Position numbers and translations under genes: made by a program. Under the pieces are notes generated by a model. It worked only from the letters and a program-made list of their open reading frames with translations. It did not search any database and was not told the DNA's origin. Source: Micavibrio sp. UBA5703 (GTDB taxonomy: Bacteria > Pseudomonadota > Alphaproteobacteria > Micavibrionales > Micavibrionaceae). From it: a DNA stretch of 33,107 bases. Shown one piece after another: positions 13,635 through 20,622 of the stretch. How positions within the stretch are numbered: the first letter of the stretch is position 1; each line of letters opens with the position of its first letter. Location: positions 1 through 33,107 of the forward strand of contig DIHF01000011.1 in assembly GCA_002420015.1 (NCBI GenBank), read 5' to 3'.

Positions 13635-15048
13635 AACGGTCCTCTATGAAAGCAAAAGCGGCGCGCAGGCCGGTATCGAGGCCGCCTTGCGCCCGGCCGG
13701 GTTTACCCGAACTCTCCCACGCGAAAATATCAAGGTGCACCCAGTCGGGCTTGCCGACAAGGAAGTTCTGAAGGAAAAGCGCACTATAAATCAGGTCGCC
13801 CGGAATCCCCGCGCTGTTTTGCAGATCGGCTACAGAGCTGTCGTTATGCCTGTTATATGGCGACCACAAAGGCATCTGCCACAAGGGATCTTCGGCCTGC
13901 ATGGAGATATCCTGTAACTGGCGTGCCAGTTTGTCGTTGTTGGAGAACATGGCCGGGATTTCCTGACCCAGCGCCGTACGCGCCGAACCCGTCAGTGTTG
14001 CAAAGTCGATAATCAGGTCGGGTTTTTCCTCGCTGGCCAGCGTGAGCGCATCGGAAAGAATCAGTCTGCCTTCGGCATCGGTATTTGTATTTTCAATCGT
14101 CAGCCCCTTGCGGCTGGTGAAGATATCGCCGGGGCGGAAAGACGTACCGGAAACGGCATTTTCTACCGCTGGAATAATCACCCGCAGCCGCACCGGGATT
14201 TTCAGCGACATGATGAGGCCAGCCAAAGCCAGCGTATGCGCGGCCCCGGCCATATCCTTTTTCATCGTGCGCATGGAGGCTGAAGGCTTTATATCAAGCC
14301 CGCCGGTGTCGAAACATACGCCCTTGCCGACAAGGGTGAGTTTCGGGTGTTTGGCATTACCCCATTTCAGGTCAATGAGGCGCGGCGCGCGCGGGCTTGA
14401 ATTGCCAACGGCGGCCACCATTGGAAACTCCTTATCCAGCGTTGCGCCTTTCGTGACGCTGATAACGGCCTTATGAGGTGTGGCTAAATTGCGCGCTGCT
14501 TTTTCGACTTCCTCCGGCCCCATGTTGTTGGAGGGCATATTCACCAGATTGCGCAGCATGCAGATATTTTCAACGAAGGCGTTGACGCGTGCCTTATCCG
14601 TTTTTGGTGCCCAGAGCAGGGCGGGAAGGCGGCGACCATTGCCTCTGAAGGCATCGAACCTGTAGCAGGCCAGCGCCCAGCCGATATGGGCGCTTACGAT
14701 TTCTTCTTTCTTCAGCCCTTTTGTGTCGATTTCGAACGAGATTTCCTCAAGTGCCTCGCCCGACAATGACTTCATCAGCGAGTCGGCGGTTGACGCGAGA
14801 TCGTAAATCGAAAGCGGACCGCGCACCCCGGTAAAAACTTTTTCGGCGCGGCCTTTGGCGTTGCGTACGACAATAATCTGGCCGCTTCTGGCCTTAAATC
14901 CCGTTTCGGAAACGAGTGTTTTGATGCTGGCAGGCTGGCTTTTTAGCCATGTGTCGCAGCCTTTTTCAGTGAGCGTCGTAACAAGAATGTGATGCTTGCG
15001 TTTTTTGTTCAGAAAGCATTTGGGGGTGTTGAAGATCGGATCGGACAT
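13624..15048 (-). CDS. M17 leucyl aminopeptidase-family protease
   Basis: A 474-residue cytosolic metalloaminopeptidase. The C-terminal catalytic domain has the two-metal site: K242 and D247 (LVGKGVCFDTGGLDIKP), D265 (MKKDM), D324 and E326 in the signature NTDAEGRL, with R328 and K254 as catalytic residues. DLIIDFATLTGSARTALG follows. The N-terminal domain (1-150) is divergent, as usual in the shorter M17 enzymes. It probably releases N-terminal residues from peptides. It overlaps the NlpC gene by 11 nt, and the AI-2E-family gene ends 10 nt before it, so the three are likely co-transcribed. Confidence 0.93.
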   Translation of the reverse strand: MSDPIFNTPKCFLNKKRKHHILVTTLTEKGCDTWLKSQPASIKTLVSETGFKARSGQIIVVRNAKGRAEKVFTGVRGPLSIYDLASTADSLMKSLSGEALEEISFEIDTKGLKKEEIVSAHIGWALACYRFDAFRGNGRRLPALLWAPKTDKARVNAFVENICMLRNLVNMPSNNMGPEEVEKAARNLATPHKAVISVTKGATLDKEFPMVAAVGNSSPRAPRLIDLKWGNAKHPKLTLVGKGVCFDTGGLDIKPSASMRTMKKDMAGAAHTLALAGLIMSLKIPVRLRVIIPAVENAVSGTSFRPGDIFTSRKGLTIENTNTDAEGRLILSDALTLASEEKPDLIIDFATLTGSARTALGQEIPAMFSNNDKLARQLQDISMQAEDPLWQMPLWSPYNRHNDSSVADLQNSAGIPGDLIYSALFLQNFLVGKPDWVHLDIFAWESSGKPGRAQGGLDTGLRAAFAFIEDRYGR

Positions 15049-15058
15049 AGAAGGAGCC

Positions 15059-16135
15059 TTACGCTTGTTTACGTTCCTTTATGCTTAACTCGGCAATGAT
15101 GGTGTAGGCAACGGCCAGAAGGGTAGGTCCGATAAACAATCCCATGAAACCAAAAGAAACGATCCCGCCGATGGCGCCGAATAAAACCAGAAGTATCGGC
15201 AGTTTGCTGCCCATGCTGATGAAGAAGGGGCGAATGACGTTGTCGATGGCGCTGATGCCGAACAATCCCCACAGGCCCATGAAAATGGCCATGCCCGTCT
15301 GGTTTTCAGTGACGAGCCAGATTGTTGCCGGAACCCAGATCAGCGGTGCCCCGATCGGCAGGAAAGACAGCAGCATGGTCATAAGGCCCAGAAACGGCGC
15401 ACCGGGAACGCCCGCGATCCAGAAACCGATGGCGGCGATGGCTCCCTGTGCCAGCGCTGTTCCGACAATCCCGTAGACGACCCCGATCAAAGTTTTCTTT
15501 GAGACGATCATAAGCTGCGTGCCGCGCTTTCCGGCGAATTTTTCAATCAGGGTGCGCAGGCGTGCGTCGAGTTGCGCCCCATGACGGAACACGAAAAACG
15601 AAATCAGAACGCCGAGCGAAACATCCATGATGCCGCGTCCGATGGCCGCGCCGACGCCGATGAGCATCTGGGATATATTCCCTGCGTTCTTCTGAAGGAG
15701 AGCGACTAGATACTCCCGGTTCTGGACATAGTCCAGCCAGTATTGATCCGCATGAGGTCCGATCAAGGGGAGGCCGCGTGCCCATTGCGGGGCGTTGCTT
15801 CCGTTATTTTGCACTGTTTGCGCGGCCACAGCGAGCAGGCCCGAGAAACTTTCCGCCAGGCTCGAACCCATCAAAAACAGAGGGGCCAGGAAAAAGAGCG
15901 CCAGAAGAAGCGTCATCAGCAACGCCGAAAGCCAGCGTCGACCACCCAGCCTTTTGTCCAGCCGGATAAAGGCGGGCCATGTCGCCAGCGACAGGATCAG
16001 CGCCAGCATAATGCCGGGGATGAACGGGCGCAGGATCATCAGGCAGCCCAGCATAATCAGGGTTACGCCTGCGACGATGACAAGGGTTCTGTAGACGGTC
16101 AGCTTGTCGATAGATTCGAGAGACTCAATTTTCAT
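15059..16135 (-). CDS. AI-2E-family (PF01594) membrane permease
   Basis: A 358-residue integral membrane protein with about eight hydrophobic helices. Pairs of helices near the N-terminus (TLVIVAGVTLIMLGCLMIL; IPGIMLALILSLATWPAFI), a long periplasmic or cytoplasmic segment around 100-160, and a C-terminal bundle with GAPLIWVPATIWLV and PILLVLFGAIGGIVSFGFMG are typical of this family. Members export or import varied small solutes; the AI-2 link belongs to one member only, so the substrate here is unknown. A possible extended -10 promoter and a palindrome lie just upstream. Confidence 0.88.
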   Translation of the reverse strand: MKIESLESIDKLTVYRTLVIVAGVTLIMLGCLMILRPFIPGIMLALILSLATWPAFIRLDKRLGGRRWLSALLMTLLLALFFLAPLFLMGSSLAESFSGLLAVAAQTVQNNGSNAPQWARGLPLIGPHADQYWLDYVQNREYLVALLQKNAGNISQMLIGVGAAIGRGIMDVSLGVLISFFVFRHGAQLDARLRTLIEKFAGKRGTQLMIVSKKTLIGVVYGIVGTALAQGAIAAIGFWIAGVPGAPFLGLMTMLLSFLPIGAPLIWVPATIWLVTENQTGMAIFMGLWGLFGISAIDNVIRPFFISMGSKLPILLVLFGAIGGIVSFGFMGLFIGPTLLAVAYTIIAELSIKERKQA

Positions 16136-16166
16136 AGCGGCAAGGGTCCGGTGTTAAGCTCCGTGA

Positions 16167-16198
16167 AGTATAGCAAAGCACCCACTGTAATAACAGTG
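16167..16198 (-). promoter_or_regulatory. Extended -10 promoter with adjoining palindrome, for the permease operon
   Basis: On the minus strand TGC-TATACT (16175-16167) fits an extended -10, about 32 nt before the permease ATG. CACTGT-AATA-ACAGTG (16183-16198) is a perfect 6-bp inverted repeat placed where a -35 would be, so it could be a repressor operator. It could equally be a small terminator hairpin after the glycoside hydrolase gene, though no U-run follows. Confidence 0.35.
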
Positions 16199-16210
16199 CG
16201 TACCGGGTTT

Positions 16211-17458
16211 CTACCGATCGGCCTGTAGCCCCCTGATTGTGTCGGCAAGCGGACGCGGCGTTCCGTCCATGCGGTAAACGCCGAAATTGCCCGTGTCGTC
16301 AGGGAAACCGTAATCATCGAGCGTAAACCAGTAGACACGTTCTACACGCGGGGCCAGCTTCTGGTTTGAATTTCCTGTAAAGGGGGCAGATGTCAGGCGG
16401 TTCCTGATAAAGGCAAGCGTTTCACCGGCGATTTTGGCTTCGGCTTCTTCGCTGATTGCGTAGGGGTTGCGGTGACCGGCCATAAAGCCGATTTCTGTGA
16501 TCCATATCGGCTTGGGTGTTCCTTTCAGGGTCATGAAAAGCTGCATGTTGAAGACTTTGGAAAGGTAACCGCCGTCTTCTGCGCTGCCGACAAAGCCGAG
16601 CGCCGCATGTTCTGGCTTATCCTTGTCCATGGCATTGATATCTCTGATACCGCCCTGTGGGTTGAAGAAGTACGGGTGCACGGCCATGATATCAAACAAT
16701 CTGCCGTATTGCGGGTCGGAATCCCACAAGGTCCACATAAAAAGGATGTCTGCTTTCGACAGGCCGGCATGGACGAGAGAAACTTTATTGCGTCTGTCGC
16801 CGAGCGTGTCGTTCACCGTTGTCATCATTCTGGCAAAGGTCCGCGCATCGGGTTTCGGTCCCCAGAATTCTTTCGTGTTGGGTTCGTTCCAGACCTGCCA
16901 ATACTTGATCGGCGTGAAGCTGAACGGTGCGTTGCCGCCAGGACCATAGCGGTCGATGGAGGCCGCGAGAAAGCGGGCGTAATCCCCGAAGGCCGCTTCG
17001 GAAGGCGCGTTTTGATACACGCCGTTCGGCTTCTTCGTGGTGGGTAAGGCCCAGTTCGGCGCGTAGTGAACGATCGGAAATATAGAGATGCCGTTCTTCG
17101 AGGCAAGCTGGACGAACCTGTCCAGCGCCGACCAGTCGTACTGGCCTTTCTTTTCTTCAACGACGCGCCATTCCCAGTCTATACGCGCTTCGGATATTCC
17201 AAGAGATTTCATACGTGCAAAGCGCGCGCTTATTTCATCGTCGCTGCCACTGCCCCAGAGCATATTAATTCCGAGCTTGTAGGGTGTGCCCGATGTCATT
17301 GCAGGAGCGGAAGGAGCAGCCGATGCCGTTGTTGTTGCTGACGTGGCCTGTGCTGTGGCGCAGGCTGTGAGGCAAAGGGGGATGGCCGCAGCCGTCACGA
17401 CAAATAGCACAAGGCAGCCGCAAGCGCGTAGAAAGCTCTTTCTAATATCAATCTGCAT
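16211..17458 (-). CDS. GH39/PslG-like glycoside hydrolase lipoprotein
   Basis: A 415-residue protein. The start is taken at the ATG at 17458; a TTG eight codons upstream is less likely. A lipoprotein signal ends in the lipobox LTAC (lipidated C33), followed by an Ala/Thr/Ser linker. The rest is a clan-A TIM barrel beginning at KLGINMLWG. The acid/base Glu is E192 in QVWNEPN, and the probable nucleophile is E322 in WITEIGF, the layout of GH39 and GH5-like retaining enzymes. Pseudomonas PslG, which has this architecture, trims Psl exopolysaccharide; the position here beside wza and the P-loop regulator supports a similar job on the locally made polymer. The linkage cut is unknown. Confidence 0.85.
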   Translation of the reverse strand: MQIDIRKSFLRACGCLVLFVVTAAAIPLCLTACATAQATSATTTASAAPSAPAMTSGTPYKLGINMLWGSGSDDEISARFARMKSLGISEARIDWEWRVVEEKKGQYDWSALDRFVQLASKNGISIFPIVHYAPNWALPTTKKPNGVYQNAPSEAAFGDYARFLAASIDRYGPGGNAPFSFTPIKYWQVWNEPNTKEFWGPKPDARTFARMMTTVNDTLGDRRNKVSLVHAGLSKADILFMWTLWDSDPQYGRLFDIMAVHPYFFNPQGGIRDINAMDKDKPEHAALGFVGSAEDGGYLSKVFNMQLFMTLKGTPKPIWITEIGFMAGHRNPYAISEEAEAKIAGETLAFIRNRLTSAPFTGNSNQKLAPRVERVYWFTLDDYGFPDDTGNFGVYRMDGTPRPLADTIRGLQADR

Positions 17459-17485
17459 TTTAAATCCGTTCTGTAATGTCAACCG

Positions 17486-18217
17486 TTAGTCTGCGTCGTT
17501 CAGCTCGTATATACCGCTGGCGCCGACGGAGACGCCGTTGAACAATAGAAGCTGCCGGACGTATTGGTCAACAGCAAGATCGGCTTCCGCTATGCCGGAT
17601 TTTACGACAAATACGGTGTCGCGGGGCATCAACTGGGCGTGGGCCGAGCTTTCCGCTTCGCCTTTTATGATGCCTTCACCCGTCAGGTTGGCCTTGTAAA
17701 TATGGGAGGCACCTGTGTCGTCCTGACGGACAACCAGGACGGCATCACGGCCAGCCGTATTCAGGAAACCGCCTGCAGCGGTAATAGCCTGCAAAATCGT
17801 CATTTTGTTCTTCAGTTGCAGTTCGCCGGGGCGCGCCACTTCGCCGGAAACATAAACGCGTTGATCGCCGAATGACCTGACGATCACGCTGATATCTGGC
17901 TTGTCGGGCAGTTTTTCCGTGTAAAGGCTTGTCAGCACGTCATCGAGATAAGCGGGCGTCCGGCCTTCCGCCTTCACGTCGTCGACCAGTTGAAGGGAAA
18001 TCTTCCCGTCGGGGCGGACGGTTACGCGGTCGTTGAGATCCTGTGTGTAATAGAATTTTACATCAAGCTCGTCGCCTGCTTCTATCTTATAATCTTTTGC
18101 AACCGAGAAATCCTCGATTGGCAGTACGGCAACATTCTCCGTGTTCGTGGCGCAGCCCGCAAGGGGCGCACAAAAAAGAGCGGCAAGCGCAAGCTTTAGA
18201 TTCGTTTTGTTTTTCAT
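17486..18217 (-). CDS. Wza/GumB-like outer-membrane polysaccharide export lipoprotein
   Basis: A 243-residue protein. The start is set at the ATG at 18217 because it begins a clear lipoprotein signal (MKNKTNLKLALAALFCAPLA, then GC with lipidated C22); the open frame upstream is unlike protein. Residues 40-118 are the Poly_export domain (YKIEAGDELDVKFYYTQDL, VTVRPDGKISLQLVDDV). Residues 122-205 are an SLBB domain (QRVYVSGEVARPGELQL, ILQAITAAGGFL). It is shorter than E. coli Wza and closer to GumB in size. It should form the outer-membrane or periplasmic channel for the exopolysaccharide. Eight bases separate it from the P-loop gene upstream. Confidence 0.9.
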   Translation of the reverse strand: MKNKTNLKLALAALFCAPLAGCATNTENVAVLPIEDFSVAKDYKIEAGDELDVKFYYTQDLNDRVTVRPDGKISLQLVDDVKAEGRTPAYLDDVLTSLYTEKLPDKPDISVIVRSFGDQRVYVSGEVARPGELQLKNKMTILQAITAAGGFLNTAGRDAVLVVRQDDTGASHIYKANLTGEGIIKGEAESSAHAQLMPRDTVFVVKSGIAEADLAVDQYVRQLLLFNGVSVGASGIYELNDAD

Positions 18218-18225
18218 AGAATGTC

Positions 18226-18840
18226 TCAGGCTGTGTAGCGAAAGAGGAGGCGATAGATCCAGCGAGGAATATACACTTTTTTCTTGTTTAATACCACACC
18301 CAGAATGTTGGCGCCGGAGAATTTGATGGCGTTGATGGTATGCCGTGCTGAGTGCCAGCGGGTCTTTCCGGCGTGGAGGACGAGGACGACCCCTTCGGCA
18401 TGTTTGCAGATAGCCCCGGATTGCGGGGAAGCGTCGATGGGCATGACATCCCATATGACGACATCGTATTTTTCGGTCAGGTCCTGTGTTATGCGGGCCA
18501 GCGCGGCGTCGCTTCCCGGAACGATCTGTAAAAAGCGCGAGGCGGGCATTTCGGCGTAGTAGAAATTGCCCTCCATCTGGCGGGCCAGCGATATAATGCC
18601 GGAGGCCTTTGTGATGGCCGGGTCGGACGAGCCGCCGGGGGCGGATTTCTTCAGGCTTATCAGCAGGACGCTTTTGTTCCCCGCTGTCATCGTCCGTGCC
18701 AGATTCATGGCAACGGTCGTCGCGCCGACCCCGCTCGCCGCGCCGATCACGGCCAGAGAGCGAAGCGCGGCAGCCTGCGGATGCGCCGAAACGGAAGCCG
18801 CAAGTTGCTCAAATGCCATCTGGGAGGAATAAACTTTCAT
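18226..18840 (-). CDS. CpsD/Wzc-like P-loop protein lacking the Walker A lysines
   Basis: A 204-residue ParA/MinD-superfamily protein of the bacterial tyrosine-kinase (CpsD/CapB) type by context and layout. The Walker A region is GAASGVGATT (33-42): the P-loop lysine is A40, and the signature lysine of MinD-like proteins is also absent. The Walker B-like strand is YDVVIWDVMP (125-134), with D131. The last 15 residues hold three tyrosines (Y190, Y196, Y202), reminiscent of the autophosphorylated tail of these kinases but sparser. It may be a pseudo-kinase that still binds the Wzz partner. CpaE/TadZ proteins also have GATT-type loops, so a distant link to them is possible. It lies between the secreted protein and the wza-like gene. 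Confidence 0.8.
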   Translation of the reverse strand: MKVYSSQMAFEQLAASVSAHPQAAALRSLAVIGAASGVGATTVAMNLARTMTAGNKSVLLISLKKSAPGGSSDPAITKASGIISLARQMEGNFYYAEMPASRFLQIVPGSDAALARITQDLTEKYDVVIWDVMPIDASPQSGAICKHAEGVVLVLHAGKTRWHSARHTINAIKFSGANILGVVLNKKKVYIPRWIYRLLFRYTA

Positions 18841-18860
18841 TTTGTTTCCGTCGTTTATGG

Positions 18861-19466
18861 TTACGGCTGTGGTGAGGGGGCGTAAGTAGGGATAAGGGCA
18901 GGATTTTGAAAGATAATAACTTCACAACCATTGCACAACATCTTTCCAAGTGTGTATACCCCCATGTCGTTTATCCAAGGATAGCCGCTTGAGTTGCGAT
19001 TTTGATCGCTGCTGCCCAGAATGTCCTCGAGTGCCTTTGGTATCCCGTCACCATCCGCATCAACCGCATTCGCTTGGAGCCTATAGTAGAGAAGAAGATC
19101 GTCGTTGGCAACGCGGTTGCTGGGGCCGCTGAACAGGTACTGACTTTCGCCGCAGGGTGGCCATCCAAACGCCCTGACTTCATAGACCGTATTGTGGCCG
19201 CGAGGAAAGGTACCTGATGTCATGTTTGGCGCTACGAAAAAGGGGCCAAGCGTTCCCGGTTCGCCGATGAAGCCAGGGGCTTCTTTAGCATAAACCACAT
19301 AACCGCATATTCCGCTCATGGCATCCCATGATAGTCTTGTTTCCGTAAGCAATGAGGATTGTGCCGATGCCTCGCTGTTAAAGCTGGGGCTGAGGGCAAG
19401 GGTGGTGGTAAGTGCAAGTGCGGCTGTGGCTGCTGCGAAATATTGTTTTAGGCGGTTTGAACGCAT
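18861..19466 (-). CDS. Secreted protein with FN3-like segment and calcium-loop (TSP3-type) repeat
   Basis: A 201-residue protein of no family I can name. Residues 1-35 are a signal peptide ending ASA before Q36. Residues 42-118 resemble a fibronectin III-like or related beta-sandwich (RLSWDAMSGICGYVVYAKEA, then NTVYEVRAFGW). Residues 136-155 are one thrombospondin-3-type calcium loop (DADGDGIPKALEDILGSSDQ), with Asp at 136, 138 and 140. C54, C105, C178 and C181 could form disulfides. It is the first gene of the export operon, 20 nt before the P-loop gene, so it is probably exported with, or binds, the polysaccharide. That role is inference. Confidence 0.75.
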   Translation of the reverse strand: MRSNRLKQYFAAATAALALTTTLALSPSFNSEASAQSSLLTETRLSWDAMSGICGYVVYAKEAPGFIGEPGTLGPFFVAPNMTSGTFPRGHNTVYEVRAFGWPPCGESQYLFSGPSNRVANDDLLLYYRLQANAVDADGDGIPKALEDILGSSDQNRNSSGYPWINDMGVYTLGKMLCNGCEVIIFQNPALIPTYAPSPQP

Positions 19467-19504
19467 TAGTGTACTCTTCTTTTCTCCGGGTCGTCGGACC
19501 GTTT

Positions 19505-19531
19505 TTTATCTTGTTTCTATAAGATTTTCAA
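19505..19531 (-). promoter_or_regulatory. Possible promoter of the export operon
   Basis: On the minus strand TTGAAA (19531-19526) and GATAAA (19510-19505) are 15 nt apart and lie about 40 nt before the ATG at 19466. GGAGAAAAGAAGAG nearby would serve as ribosome site. Spacing is one or two bases short of ideal. Confidence 0.28.
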
Positions 19532-19581
19532 GGGCTTCATTTCACTTGATTTTTACATCATCGTTACGTTAAAAGTACGGC

Positions 19582-20622
19582 ATGATCAGTCTGCGCGACG
19601 CCATATCCATTTTATTTAAAAGAAAAGCAATTATCTGCCTTTTCTTTTTGTCCCTTGTTGCGGGGGCTTTTGTGGCTCTCAAGATTACGCCGCCGACGTA
19701 CGGGGCATCGTCGAAGGTTCTCGTCAAGATCGGGCGGGAAGACATTTACACCCCCTCGATTGCCTCCGATGCGTTCGTCAGCCCGATGATTTCAGTTATC
19801 CGCGAGGAGCAGCTTAACTCGGAAGTTCAGATACTTACCAGCGACAATCTTGTCGAAAAGCTGGTTGAAGCAATGGGCCCGGAGGGGATGTATCCCGGCA
19901 TGCTCAAGGTGCACCCCTGGTACACGCCAAAGGGGATTATGCAAAGGTTGATCGGGGTTTACAAAGCCATTGAAGGGTATTTTGCGCCGCTGTCGGCCAA
20001 TCCGTCGCCCGAGCAGCGCGCCCTGAAAAGATTTTTGCGCAAGGATCTGCATGTCGGCGGGACCGGGGATTCCAATGTCATCGATGTAACCGTAAAGAGC
20101 AAAATTCCCCAGCTGGCCGCCGAGATTTCAAACAAGCTGGTTGAACTGTATCTGGTCGAACGTACGCGCATCCATTCCGATTCCGAAGGCAAGGTTTTCG
20201 AGATGCAGATGCAGGAGATCGAAAACCGCCTGCAGGCCGCCGAGGAGGAATTCAAGACATTCCGCGAAACCCACAAGATGGACGAGAATGAGGCCGAGCG
20301 TCGCCGTCTGGAGCAAAACCTCGAAATCATCAAGAAAAGCCGCCAGCTTTATCTTGAGAAGGTCGAGGAATATAAAATTAATACGGCGCTTTCCAGCGCC
20401 CGCATCGGCAACGTCTCCGTCATCAGCCGCGCCATTGCGCCTTCATCGCCCGCAAGCCCCAAATTATGGCTGGTTATGCTGGCCGTGTTGGGTGTAGGTC
20501 TGGCCGGCGGGGCAGGGCTTGCGTTTCTGGCCGAGTTTCTTGACGACAGCATCGAGACGGATAGTGATGTCGAGAAATATCTCGGCCTGCCGGTACTCGG
20601 CAAGATCGGCTATATTTCCTGA
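19582..20622 (+). CDS. Wzz/GumC-like polysaccharide chain-length regulator, no kinase domain
   Basis: A 346-residue inner-membrane polysaccharide co-polymerase. Membrane helix 1 is about 16-35 (IICLFFLSLVAGAFVALKI). The Wzz domain follows, and a charged coiled coil spans about 190-255 (MQEIENRLQAAEEEFKTFRE). Membrane helix 2 is about 293-315. The C-terminal segment DDSIETDSDVEKYLGLPVLG is the linker that in Wzc leads into the tyrosine-kinase domain; here the protein ends straight after it. The kinase-like half is the separate gene at 18226-18840 on the other strand, so this is a split Wzc/GumC arrangement. It is short for GumC (often 450 or more residues). The 3' end overlaps the convergent flippase gene by 13 nt. 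The ribosome site is weak. Confidence 0.88.
   Translation: MISLRDAISILFKRKAIICLFFLSLVAGAFVALKITPPTYGASSKVLVKIGREDIYTPSIASDAFVSPMISVIREEQLNSEVQILTSDNLVEKLVEAMGPEGMYPGMLKVHPWYTPKGIMQRLIGVYKAIEGYFAPLSANPSPEQRALKRFLRKDLHVGGTGDSNVIDVTVKSKIPQLAAEISNKLVELYLVERTRIHSDSEGKVFEMQMQEIENRLQAAEEEFKTFRETHKMDENEAERRRLEQNLEIIKKSRQLYLEKVEEYKINTALSSARIGNVSVISRAIAPSSPASPKLWLVMLAVLGVGLAGGAGLAFLAEFLDDSIETDSDVEKYLGLPVLGKIGYIS

Noticed and set aside
16183..16198. LexA/SOS box reading of CTGT-N4-ACAG
   Set aside because: The enterobacterial box needs eight bases between the half-sites, and alphaproteobacterial LexA uses GTTC-N7-GTTC; the spacing and sequence do not fit.
18218..18454. 79 extra N-terminal codons in frame with the Wza-like gene
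   Set aside because: They are antisense-like, overlap the P-loop gene and precede an obvious lipoprotein signal starting at 18217.
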